A stretch of 64,000 bases of DNA from assembly GCA_947172415.1 (NCBI GenBank), contig OX359190.1, positions 3,968,001-4,032,000 on the forward strand, written 5' to 3'. Below the pieces are notes generated by a model that searched no databases, had not been told where the DNA came from, and saw nothing but the letters and a program-made list of their open reading frames with translations. The stretch comes from Chondrosia reniformis (taxonomy: Eukaryota; Porifera; Demospongiae; Chondrillida; Chondrillidae). Shown piece by piece: positions 33,060 to 43,242 of this stretch (the stretch's first letter is position 1; the number at the start of each line of letters is the position of its first letter). Position numbers and translations under genes: made by a program.

Positions 33060-33434
33060 GTGAAATGCAAACATCAGGTTTGTTGGGTCAGAACTGTATA
33101 CATACTGATGACTCAAACAGTGAAAACAGAATCCGTCCTTTGGTGGAGAGCAACAGTGCTATATTGCATATTGAGAAGCATACACTGATACTGTCGGCTA
33201 CTTAAGAACAGGGATGACGAGTTACATGGCAAGCAGAAGCCTCCAGTAGTTCACATGGAGGACAGTCAATCTGTACATTCAAATCTACATTCATACAATC
33301 TGTACATTCAAATTTAATTGTTAATATGGATGCATAGCTTGTGTCCTCACTGAAGACGATACTAGAAGTGATAGTAAATGGAAACAAAAGTAGAGTTGAC
33401 AACAAAATGGGCAAACTGTCACAGCCAGTTGTAA
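33060..33434. other. No recognised gene
   Basis: Possibly the 3' end of the Helitron relic. The phrase CTACATTCATACAATCTGTACATTCAAAT is repeated locally. No frame is supported. Confidence 0.4.
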
Positions 33435-33506
33435 ACAAGTATTTCGAGTTTAAAAAACTTGTGGGGCGCCTGGCGCCCCTAAGTAAACTCGAACTACTTG
33501 GCTGGT
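33435..33506. mobile_element. Foldback hairpin element, solo copy
   Basis: AACAAGTATTTCGAGTTTA, a central GGGGCGCCTGGCGCCCC stem and TAAACTCGAACTACTTGG make a nearly complete hairpin of about 70 bp. The same hairpin forms one end of the B elements, and here it stands alone. Confidence 0.7.
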
Positions 33507-34319
33507 TCTCATAGATATCTGGTTAACTAATTTCCGGTCGACTCTTGTTGGTTGTCAATTTTTCAAGGCCATATCTCGTAGAAAACGTTTTGTGCAAGTT
33601 TTACGATACATAGTATTAGTATAGGTGGTTTCTAAATCCTTTTCATTGGTTCAACATTTGACACAAAGTAAGAGAAAGCTAATTTTAAGCTAGAAAACGA
33701 AAGCTAGCCAAGCGTCCGCCACTTCGGTGACAGATATATATATATACAAGGTTACAAACAGGAAGCCATACGTTAACGTAATTCCTGAAACAAAATGGCA
33801 CCCCAAAATTAACTAAGGAAGAGAGTACAAAGGAATCAATTTATCTCATTTACCGAAAATGGCAATGAAAAACAGCAACAACTGGCTCACTATCAAATGA
33901 ATAGGAGGTAAATATGATGGAATTGTATATGAAATCAGTATTTTAGGCTTTAAAAATCAATATTGCCGATATAGACACTTGAATTCCTTCGATTTTTGAT
34001 GCTGCTGCAATTTACAAATACAATAACTTTTCCGTAGTCAATAGGCCTCTGAGAACCATAATTTATTTGGGATTGGTTGCCTTTGGCTGCGACAGTATTT
34101 TAATTTATTGCAAATTTACAAGTATATTAGTCAGAAAAGAGGAAATGCATGATTAAGAAGCAATAATCGAATTAACACTTGAAAACATAAATCAAAAAAA
34201 ACTATTTAGTAGCGAGGCTTTCTTGAGATTTGTCACTTCCTTAGGCCACTTAGGCCCTCATATAACTACAGGCTTTTCTGTGTTAAGTGGCACACTGTTC
34301 TCAACTGTATAGGTGTTTA
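33507..34319. other. No recognised gene
   Basis: AT-rich; contains (TA)n at 33737-33750. No supported coding or repeat. Confidence 0.5.
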
Positions 34320-34796
34320 TTATGATGTGGTCTGTAACAACAAATGGTCAACACTACCTCCATCTCATTTTTGCAGTAAAGGAGCCATTGTGAAAGATCA
34401 GCTAACTCTGATTGAAGGTAATGACACTTGTGGTACTCATACAAGCAAGCTACTGACATGTACAGGGGAAGTTTGGTTAGAAGTATATCCTCCGTATCCA
34501 ATGCACACTGTCCGTTACAATCCAGAGGTTCTTACAATTGAAGACCTTGTAATTGTGTCTGCAGGAGTAGGAGCATATGACAGAGCAGATAACCTAATTG
34601 AATTCCTGGATATTAAGAACAGAAAGTGGTTACAGTCAAATTTTAAACTTCCTCATCCACTATCACTTCACCACATGGCATTGTGGGGTGAATACATTTA
34701 CATCCACCACCAGGCCAATGGATGCTTATTTAGAATGAATACAAAACATTTTATGTCTTTATTTAAAATCAAGCAATTACTGAAAATGGAAGAACC
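34320..34796 (+). pseudogene. Truncated kelch paralogue
   Basis: The frame NNKWSTLPPSHFCSKGAIV, then LLTCTGEVWLEVYPP, VSAGVGAYDRADNLIEFLD, HHMALWGEYIYIHHQ matches residues about 68-205 of the kelch gene at 22263. The glycine pairs are lost (L-I-E-G-N for L-I-G-G-R, V-S-A-G for V-S-G-G), so blade structure is not kept. There is no start or exon 1, and the 3' side stops exactly at the foldback element. A partial, non-functional duplicate. Confidence 0.8.
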
Positions 34797-34860
34797 AGCA
34801 AGTAGTTTGAGTTTCATGGGGGGGTGCCTGGTGCCCCATGACTTTTTTAAACTCAAAATA
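34797..34860. mobile_element. Foldback hairpin, left part, interrupted by pogo-like element
   Basis: CAAGTAGTTTGAGTTT, GGGGTGCCTGGTGCCCC and AAACTCAAAATA form the hairpin. Its last bases (CTTG) lie beyond the 34861-35419 insertion, at 35422-35425, because the element AAATA|CTTG was split. Confidence 0.75.
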
Positions 34861-35419
34861 CAGTTGAGTCCATATAAGTTGAACTTGCTTGACTCGAATT
34901 TTTGCTTAAATCAAATAATTGCATAGTCCCCTTCCAGAATATGTACAATCACTTAAAATTTTCATCAGATAACTCGATTTTCAATAACTTAATTTCCGCA
35001 TAATTCCAGTCAATTTACGAACCCGCACTCACACAAAAGTGTTAATCTCAAAGAATGACAGTTGTCCTGTTGAAAACTTTACACTTTGCCTTTAAAGAGG
35101 AAGATTGAACTCATTGATGCTATTGAGAAGCGCCCAGCTGGGAAGAAGGAAATTGCTAAAGAATTCGGTATCGTTTTGAACACCCTCTCTACATTGTGAA
35201 AGACAAGGAGACGTATCGCCAGGCGTTTTATGGAGGGCAAATAAACATCAACAAACAGAGACAGCAGGCCCCAACACATGATGACATCGATGAGGCACTC
35301 TTATGCTGGTTTTCCTCTGCTCGATCAGCCTATCCTAGAAATTTTAGAGAAGTAGAATTTCTGATAAGTGGAAGTTTTTTTATTTGTCCCAAGAGACTCG
35401 ACTTATCCAGACTCAACTA
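34861..35419 (+). mobile_element. pogo/Tigger-like element with transposase N-terminal relic
   Basis: The ends CAGTTGAGTCCATATAAGTTGA and the complement of TCGACTTATCCAGACTCAACTA, with TA at 34859-34860 and 35420-35421. Inside, at 35088-35330, is the CENP-B-type helix-turn-helix: LKRKIELIDAIEKRPAGKK, EIAKEFGIVLNTLST, then a one-base shift to VKDKETYRQAF and ALLCWFSSARS. The catalytic domain is missing. 559 bp, non-autonomous. Confidence 0.8.
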
Positions 35420-35429
35420 TACTTGTTTT

Positions 35430-37175
35430 ATAAACACATGTAGATTGCCTCTTAGTGTACGAACAAACTATTCAAACCTATTTAATGTACCGTATTTGTC
35501 TGTATAGAGTCCAGGCTCAAAAAAGGCCAGGGATTAGCTGGGATATTCTTAAATAGAAGCCGGGTCTTGAATAGAGACCTGTCTCAAAAGGGGCCAAATC
35601 TCTCTAATTGCCATGCCATTCGAGGTGTGAACCGATCTCGACGTCTGCCCAGTCTCCACTGCAGTAGCAATTGTCAAAGCAAAAGTCTAGGATGTCTCCT
35701 CCAAGTTGAAGGCCGTGGAGTGCGCTACGAAGAAGACTAAGGAAGCAGTTGCAAGGGGGGTAGGTGTGGATGGCATGATGATCTGGGTGTGGTGGAGGCT
35801 TTAGTTGCACTGCAGAAGAAACGACAGTCTCTGCGAAAGTGACAAGTAGAAGTGGGGAACAAGGGGCTAGATTGTAACACGCTTTGTTCTCTGGATTGTG
35901 GACCTGTGTTGTCGCAACCTTCGTGTTTCTCAAATGATGATCCAGCAGCTGGCCAGATCACTATCCAGTGCTGCAACATATGTGCATTCACATCTCACTA
36001 ACAATATCCAGCTATGCATGAATGCACTTAATTATTCTCATTCATCCATTGATCATTTGTGGAGAGGCAAAATTACAATGACTGAGTTCACTGATTCTCT
36101 GCTAATCACAGTGGACAGGATTGAGTCTGTACAGTGGTTGAGAGTCTTCACAGGATAGTCTCCTTAGTTTAGCAACATGGTGGCTTCTGACAACACTCTC
36201 TTCTCAAATAGACACCTGGGCTTCTATTCGGATAGATACAGTAAATGAAGTTTTTGTCTCGGCAAGGAAGTGCGGAGACATAGTGCCAAATAACAGTACC
36301 TAACATTAAATGATATTCATACCATTGAGCAAAGTTAAAATATTGCATCATCATAGACCGCATATGCACGCTAAGGTATTATGAATTATGACAGACTTAA
36401 AAGGTACAATAGCATTACACAGGACTTAGCATTCAAAGGAATTCTTTGATGGAGTGAGAAATAACAGGTAGTTGTATGCACAGGACTTATGGTATGATCT
36501 GGGGCCTAGTTAGAAACTTTGACCTCCAAGTACAACCACAAAAAATCACTTGAAGAAGAAACAAAGAGCCGAAAACGGAGAACTAAGACTGGTAGCCAGA
36601 CATAAGGGAGAGAAACTAAGCAGACAAGGGGAAAACAGTGAAGAGCATGAAAAAAGGCTTATAAAAGGTGAACTTTGCGACAAATGTTGTGTGGAATGAT
36701 AGGATAGTTGTGTGGATGACTTTCGGCAACATGTTGTTTTAAACTGTTTATGAGTGTATATGTAATGACTGTGGTTAAATTTAGTAACTGTTGTGGTGTC
36801 ATGTGTGATGTAATATTATAATTAGAAGTTAAGATGGCGACAACACGTGATGGGAAGCGCTCTCCATTCTAGTGAACTGGACGTTTCGTAACAGATTCGG
36901 CTACAATTCATCTTTCATTGCACCTATTGTTACCTGACACACCACACGGTGTTTACATATACATATATTACATTTTTAACATTTGGGCGTCAGCTTAACT
37001 TGTGATGATAATTCCTTTTTTAGGCTCAGCTCACATAGTAAATTTAGGAGCGCTAAAACCTTACAACACTTATGCAGATCTTCCTGGGCCAATTAAGTCA
37101 TTACTGAAGCAACTCTTCTGTGTAACTGTTTTAGGGACTAATTTAGTCCCTATAACAACGAAAGTATCAGCAAGG
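35430..37175. other. No confidently recognised gene
   Basis: At 35515-35600 and 36200-36245 there are related short phrases (AAATAGAAGCCGGG.TCTTGAATAGA; CAAATAGACACCTGGGCTTCTATTCGG). An 86-residue frame at 35898-36158 is open but unrecognised. At 37010-37140 an acceptor-like TTTTTTAG precedes the frame GSAHIVNLGALKPYNTYADL, which may be a stray exon. Confidence 0.35.
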
Positions 37176-37599
37176 CGACGATGGCCGACGACTTTGTAAG
37201 TTACATACCCGCCTAATTTAAGGCCTATGTGGCTGAAAGTTATTGAATGTCTGCTATGCAAATTCAGCCTAAAAGCTATAACATTGCATAAACAATTACC
37301 ATATGTAGCAATGAATCTCCGACTGTTACGGCTAGCAGAATGTTTGAGAGTTGTCTAAAGACACGGTTAGGTAGTTTAGTCTTTTGTCGGATTTGTTGAC
37401 CCTGAGAGTCTTCTATGGGGACTAACGGGCTTGAAATGTCTGACATTGAAAAATTTTAATATCTACCTACGTTTTTAGACACCACAAATAAGTAGAAAAC
37501 ATGAACCATTTAAAATAGTGTAATTAAAACAAATACGTTTTTTAGAGTGTTATCCTACACAGGATGAACTAATTTTAATGGAAGAGGGGCCCATTCAAA

Positions 37600-38110
37600 G
37601 GGGCTACAAGCTGGGGCCTAACCTGTCCCCCAGCAACCCCAACCGCAGCCAGTTCCTCCAGATAGGGTGCAGGCTGGGGCCCAACCTGTCCCCAGCAACC
37701 CCAACCGCAGCCAGTTCCTCCAGATTGGGTGCAAGCTGGGACCTAACCTGTCCCCAGCAACCCCAACCGCAGTCAGTTCCTCCAGCGGGGGTGCAAGCTG
37801 GGGCCTAGCCTGTCCCCCAGCAACCCCAACCGCAGCCAGTTCCTCCAGATAGGGTGCAAGCTGGGGCCTAACCTGTCCCCCAGCAACCTCAACCGCAGGC
37901 AGTTCCTCCAGATAGGGTGCAAGCTGAGGCCCAACCTATCCCCCAGCAACCCCTACCGCAGCCAGTTCCTCCAGATAGGGTACAAGCTGAGGCCCAACCT
38001 ATCCCCCAGCAACCCCAACCGCAGCCAGTTCCTCCAGATGGGGTGCAAGCTGGGGCCTAACCTGTCCCCCAGGAACCCGAACCGCAGCCAATTCCTCCAA
38101 AGGGGTTTCA
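37600..38110 (+). repeat. ~63-bp coding-type minisatellite
   Basis: The unit GGGTGCAAGCTGGGGCCTAACCTGTCCCCCAGCAACCCCAACCGCAGCCAGTTCCTCCAGAT is repeated about nine times with length changes of one or two bases. In the copy 1 frame it would encode Q-A-G-A-Q-P-V-P-Q-Q-P-Q-P-Q-P-V-P-P-D. Indels between units mean no single frame runs through. Confidence 0.85.
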
Positions 38111-38236
38111 AGCTGGAGGCCAATGTGGCCCCAGCCCAAAGAAAGGGCTAGGGGATGGACCTACCAAAGGTAAGTCATGTGTGGTCCATTAGTACATATT
38201 CTAACATGCATAAATTTGCATCTGAACATGTATATA

Positions 38237-39094
38237 CGGTACGTACAAAAAAGGTTTACATCGAACTTTGATCGACTTCCAAGATTCTACGCTTTTAATA
38301 CCATCAAACTATGACTAAACTATGAACATCTTACGATAAAATATCAAAGATTATTCGTGCGAGTTACGGACGCATTATGATCGAAATTTGCTCTCAATTT
38401 GTATTTGGCTTTGAAATTATTAACACTTCTTGAAGTGGTAATAATTTCCAAGCCAAATACTCGAGTATTATTAGTTACCTACGTACTCAGCTAGTCTACC
38501 GAGGTGTGATATTGGGAGCAAGAAACCTTAAAGTTTGAAAATGTTTTATTGGTGCTTTGGGAGAAAGAGAAGAAGACGTCAATAGTTGAAGCAAAGGCAA
38601 TTTTGGACGATAATACAAATGTAGGTGCATCAGAAATTTACTGATCCCTTGTCTGGATGCCTTTAAATTCTCATCAGCAAGCTTTTTTGTAATTGTTGGG
38701 GCCCTGTATCCTTCAGCTGCAAGAGCAACGATTCTAAATCTTTTGTATTCACCGAACATAGCTTTATAACTGTCAAAAACGAGGTAAGTTAGCTCTTGAG
38801 TATACCGAACTTGCTATATATCACTTGCGTGTTTGTTAATCGTCAGCAATCGGTTGTTTGGGGTGTTGATTTTTATTAAACATCTTGTTAACGTGTGTAA
38901 ATTGTCAGCTCTTAATTTCGATGCCATTTCGTATGTAATTTGATCGAAGTACTATCGAAATTGCGTAGAAGTTCGCTCCCTTCCTCATGCCATTTAGCGT
39001 GAACTTTGTGGGAAAAACGGTCGAAAAGTGCTCCCAATTCGATCGAAATACGAGCACATTTCGCAGGCAATGTAAACGTTTTTTTGTACGTACG
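38237..39094. mobile_element. Tc1/mariner-like internally deleted element, copy 2
   Basis: The same element as 15617-16469: CGGTACGTACAAAAAA and GTACGTACG ends (one C lost) with TA on both sides. It sits in intron 2 of proline-rich copy 2; the equivalent site in copy 1 (near 4485-4500) is empty. The minus-strand frame at 38496-38759 keeps MFGEYKRFRIVALAAEGYR, SRQGISKFL and lacks the catalytic domain. Confidence 0.9.
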
Positions 39095-39114
39095 TATATA
39101 CTTTTTACTATATA

Positions 39115-39571
39115 CAGTGGAACGCGTTTATAACTAAACACGCATTTAACGAAATTTCGGTTGTAACGAAACGTTTTGAAAAAACGGTTTTAAACAACAT
39201 AAAACCTTTGGTTTATAACAAAATTTTAGGGGCAAATTCCTTCGCTTCGAAAAATTCGTTTATAATGAAGCTTGAAAATTGCAAAGTACAAACTACACTA
39301 ATGAACTTCTTTAGTTACAGTCCTGCATGACATTCTATTACTTGAAAATCGTACGTATATGAAATCACGCGATCGATTTAATATATTTTGATGTCAATGT
39401 ACTACAAAAAAACGAATAAACGACTTAGAGCTATAGACATTCCATCTATAATTTACCGTGACGAGTATGGATACGATGCATGCCTGAAAACGTATCTTTT
39501 TTATAAGGTAATACGGTTATAACGAAATAAATTTACTGCAATTTGAAGTTCGTCATATCCATGCTCCAATG
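39115..39571. mobile_element. pogo-like non-autonomous element
   Basis: It starts CAGTGGAACGCGTTTATAAC and ends with the complement of CATTGGAGCATGGATATGAC, flanked by TA at 39113-39114 and 39572-39573. Subterminal GTTATAACGAAA and TTTAACGAAATTTCGG are typical of pogo/Tigger ends. 457 bp, no coding. Absent from the matching intron of copy 1. Confidence 0.75.
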
Positions 39572-40242
39572 TATATCTTCTCTTTCATATGCAGCTGCAG
39601 GTTTTCGAGGCCAGAGGCCTTACATAAGAGGAAATATGAGTGTAAAATGCATTTACATACATCATACACACTTACTATATATGTACATAAATATGCATGG
39701 CATTGTATTAATTATTGCTTTTTTATAGACATTTCACAACCTAAGAGTATTGAAGGGGGAAATGTTCAGTTTAATTAACTAAACTCTATGGCTATTTATT
39801 TATTATTATATATTTGTTGGTCTCATGGTCAAAACAAAAATACATGGCTAGCAATTTGCGAACAATATGTACCAGCACTAGTTTTTGAAATGTATCAGTT
39901 CCATGTGGTGTGCCTGTTTCGGTCTATATATAACTTTATTATTCATTAATTAACCTCCTTTTTTATGTCAAATGTTCAGTATATATGCTATTTGTGTTAG
40001 CACTACATTGAACCTATACATGTCTTAGCACCCTATGGTGCGGTGCACTGCAATAATAATAATGATTAATGTAAAATCACTATTAGGCAATACTTCGCCA
40101 ATAGAATCCATTAAGGTCATACCACCACATCTTCAATATTATATATGTATGTAATGTACATTTCCATATTCAAATACTAAAATCCGAAACATTAAGCCAT
40201 ACAACAGAACCACAAAATGATAAAGGACTACTTTTGTTTTGT

Positions 40243-40662
40243 AATCTCCAAGGTATCTTAGAGATGACTTCATTATTAAATGGTGGATTTATTGATGCCT
40301 CTGCTACGGGAGCTACAAAAACAGTCATGCCCAGTACGCTCTCGCTCCTACAAATAATACAGTGCGGAAAATTTGCAACAGTTTCATATAAAACCTAGTC
40401 CAAAAACTTATATAGTTTTTTAGTTATGGCTGGTAAAGAAGAAGAATAAGAAGAATATGACTAAGACGAAAAAGGGAATATTTCCAGTTTATTATATCGC
40501 CAGCAGGACATATTCGCTTGCCTCTAACGCCTATTTAGAGTATTATATTGTATATTTAGCTTTACATAGCCTTGTTTTGTTGATTTACGGTCTATTTCAG
40601 GATTTTGCTCCTATATCGATGTATGGGGAAAACGAAGAAAACTGTGTCATCCCTACATAGGG
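40243..40662 (+). mobile_element. Family A element copy, degraded
   Basis: It has the same order as 6080-6534 but the TGACGTCA is now TGACTTCA, the acidic frame is broken (MAGKEEE then stop), and the terminal palindrome is lost after CATCCCTACATAGGGA. It lies in the same position after proline-rich copy 2 as the 6080 copy after copy 1. Confidence 0.75.
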
Positions 40663-41038
40663 ATAATAAAATATAGTTATGACCGTACAATAAGCCATCA
40701 AAAGTTCTGAAATAAACCAAAGTGAAGAGGAAGACACACAGATATACGGGAAGAATTCAAAGAATATACAAATTTTAATTAAAGGTGGCATAGTAGTGAT
40801 CACTTAGGGCGTGTTCACACCGAACAAATCTAAATAAAATCTGTCAAGATAATTCAAATCGAATTGTATCCGGTTTTGTATTACCATATACGTAGAAATT
40901 TTCGTGGGTGAAATATTTCGTGGGTTAAATTTTCGTGGGATAAACTTTTCGTTGTTGAAGCCACCCACGAAAATCTGCCGCCACGAAAACAGTTTGCTCG
41001 ATGGATAGATAGCTGCTGATTTCAGAAAAAAGCTATGC

Positions 41039-41371
41039 GTGCGTGGATACCACGTTTACAACAATGTATGGGAAGCTGTTGTTGGAGAAACACTGCTTTG
41101 CATGAGAGAGCTGAGGAACACTCATGACAGGTACGCAGTGGCGGTCAAAAAAGACGGTACGGTCATCGGCCACTTGCCAAAGAAGGTGTTGCGTGTTTGT
41201 GCTCTGTTGCTAAAGCGAGGCGGAAGTATTCACTGCACAGTCACTGGAAAACGAAGATACTCAGCTGACTTACCACAAGGAGGCGTTGAGATACCTTGTT
41301 CTGTTGTAATTGTAGGTAAATCTAACGAAATACAGAAACTGAAACGAGTCATGAAGTGTATTGAACTGTAA
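41039..41371 (+). CDS. HIRAN-domain protein carried by the nested transposon
   Basis: An acceptor (TGATTTCAG, ending at 41025) precedes an open frame KKLCVRGYHVYNNVWEAVVGE, LLCMRELRNTHDRYAVAV, GTVIGHLPKK, ending at a stop at 41369-41371. The pattern W-x-x-x-x-G-E-x-L-x-x-x-R-E-x-x-N-x-x-D-x-x-A-V-x-V-x-x-x-G-x-x-I-G-x-L-P is the HIRAN fold, known in HLTF (binding of 3' DNA ends) and in prokaryotic proteins. The frame is intact over about 110 residues while the transposase beside it is broken. No ATG fits within the exon, so the start lies in an unseen upstream exon or is non-standard. A role in handling DNA ends during transposition is inference. Confidence 0.7.
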   Translation: MRGYHVYNNVWEAVVGETLLCMRELRNTHDRYAVAVKKDGTVIGHLPKKVLRVCALLLKRGGSIHCTVTGKRRYSADLPQGGVEIPCSVVIVGKSNEIQKLKRVMKCIEL

Positions 41372-41462
41372 AACTGAACATATTATTTCTCATTACTGTA
41401 TAAATAGTACGATAATGATTATATATAAAAATAATAGTAATCGTAACTACCTACTGAAAGTT

Positions 41463-43012
41463 CTATATTAAGTAAGTGATTCTAATCTTCAGACTTGTCA
41501 CAAACACTGTCCAGTTCAAAGTCAGTCTCACTAGATCTTCAGCTTTGTTGTCCTCTTGCATAGCTCCATCTATTGCTCCAGTGATCCCTGACCGCACAAA
41601 TCTGTTAACTATGAACTGCGGATTGTCACTGATGTACTCTGCCATCTCCACGATCTACTTTGCTCCAATCTGCTTGACAACTTGCATGCTCAGGTCTATT
41701 GTCTGCATCTCTGCTGCTTCAAGCTCATCCATCTCCTTTCCATCCAACTGCTTGATTACTTCCTCTGAATACCATTGTTCGAACCGCCTCTTGATGAATT
41801 CCTTCGCTGGCTTGTTGATGGCAATGTCCATAGGCTGTAGAAGATCTGTTGTGTTTGGGGGTAGCAAACAGACATGAATGTTGTTGGCATCCAAAAGGCT
41901 CGTGACTGCTTCGGTGACTTGGCCCTTAAAATTGTCAATGATGACTAGCGCAGCTTTGTCATCCCCGACCACTTCTCGCACTGCTTCGACGTAGGGCATT
42001 ATGATATGGTCAACGTACTGTAGCATGGTTTCCTCCATAGACCAGTGCTTGGGCGAATGTGTGATGTGCCACCCAGATGGAAAATCGAAGTGTGGGTGGC
42101 AGCGTGGGGTCTTGCCCTGGTAGATGAGCTGCAGGGGGAGAAAATCTCCCAGGAGACTGCCACAGAAGACAGCAGTTATCTGTTGCTTGTCATTGGCTCC
42201 ATTCATTTCCACCCGCCTCGCACCTTGCTGCTCCATGGTCCACGAAGAGCATGGCACGAACTTTATGCCGGTTTGATCCCAGTTCAGGATCAGGTGTGCT
42301 GGAATCTCCTACATTGTTACAGTCGCGAGTACTTCTTCGAGGAATGCTCTCTTCACCTGTGCGAAATCAGCAACAGTGTGTTTGCTTTTTGCGGTGGTGG
42401 CCTCCGTTGAACGAACTGTATCCGCTTAAGAAGCGATCGAGCCCAGTGATTGTTTAGCTGTACTGGTCCACCGAACTCCGACAACATCCCCCGATTGCAT
42501 TTCATCAGTATCCTGTGAGCAGCTGCCATGGCAATTCTCGATGAAACTGCACCGCCTCCCTCCCTCACTTTCTTGAGATAGAGCTGAACCTTCTTGTCCA
42601 ACTCCTGTCCGAGCAAAACCCGTCTCCCATGCTTCTTTGACGGAAGAATGGACACTTCATCATTGCCAGCTCTGCTCCTTTTCTTCCAAAGCTCTTCCCT
42701 GTACGCGTTTCTGATTGATCGCACAGTGGTTTCGCTGACAGTCTTCTCCAGTCTTTGTGAGAACACTCGGGCTGCCGACACAACTCCATGCTGGCAGGCA
42801 TACTTGCCCATCTCGGAATGCACGGTGGGGCTGTAGGTCTTGTACGGTCCACGCTTCTGTTTGGCTGCTTCCTTCGTGACCTTCTGCACATAGCGGTTCG
42901 CTTCCACAATGGATGACGATGGTAGAGTCAAAGAGAGCTGGCCTCGGGGGTCAGGTAGTCCATCGACAGGTCGCATATAGCGTAAGAGAGCCATCTTCTC
43001 ACTTCTTTGCAC
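41463..43012 (-). pseudogene. pogo/Tigger-like DDE transposase, disrupted
   Basis: Minus strand. The N-terminal frame 43012-42353 begins MQRSEKMALLRYM and includes RGPYKTYSPTVHSEMGKYA (helix-turn-helix region), then RRVLLGQELDKKVQLYLKK and NHWARSLLKRIQFVQRR (CENP-B-type DNA-binding end). A one-base loss near 42395 shifts to AKSKHTVADFAQVKRAFL. A TAG near 42318 precedes EIPAHLILNWDQTGIKF (first catalytic Asp). Then follow LVIIDNFKGQ (second Asp) and LLPPNTTDLLQPMDIAIN (third Asp), a DDD-type site. A TAG at 41652-41654 interrupts the tail VEMAEYISDNPQFIVN. One frameshift and two stops make it inactive as read. Confidence 0.85.
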
Positions 43013-43242
43013 GCGTGTGGTAACAATGCTCTAATTATTTGTGGTGGCAAATTTTCATGGGTTTAATTTTCGTGGTTGAGGGGACCCACGAAAATTTCAA
43101 CATAACGAAAATTTCTACGTATACGGTATCTGTGTTCAAACCAAGGTTAACCTGAACCGGATACAATTTGCTGGCTATTCGATAACAATAAGCGCTCACT
43201 AATTTTATTTCGCTCGGTTGTTAAGATGTTTTCTATAGCGCT

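Larger units (their letters stand above)
37181..39790 (+). pseudogene. Proline-rich small protein, family copy 2 (disrupted)
   Basis: Exon 1 is 37181-37195 (MADDF, GTAAGT). Exon 2 is 37563-38169 (DELILMEEG, then about nine ~63-bp repeats). Exon 3 is 39595-39635. The last exon begins at 39729 (TFHNL). Breaks: one base fewer than copy 1 right after GGGGCCCATT shifts the repeats out of the Q-A-G-A-Q-P-V-P frame. The RG tract and Cys motif of exon 3 are deleted, apparently between two GCAGGTTTT sites. The exon 3 donor GT has become AT. Two transposons sit in intron 2. It is part of a segmental duplication with copy 1. Confidence 0.7.
40891..43119. mobile_element. Nested pogo/Tigger-like transposon with HIRAN gene
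   Basis: Inverted ends CGTAGAAATTTTCGT and ACGAAAATTTCTACG with TA on each side. Subterminal TTTCGTGGGTNAAA motifs recur three to four times at each end and probably bind the transposase. It contains a HIRAN-like frame (+) and a DDE transposase (-) that converge at about 41.4 kb. Confidence 0.8.

Noticed and set aside
41476-41877. Plus-strand 133-residue frame
   Set aside because: Antisense to the DDE transposase end, which carries catalytic motifs.
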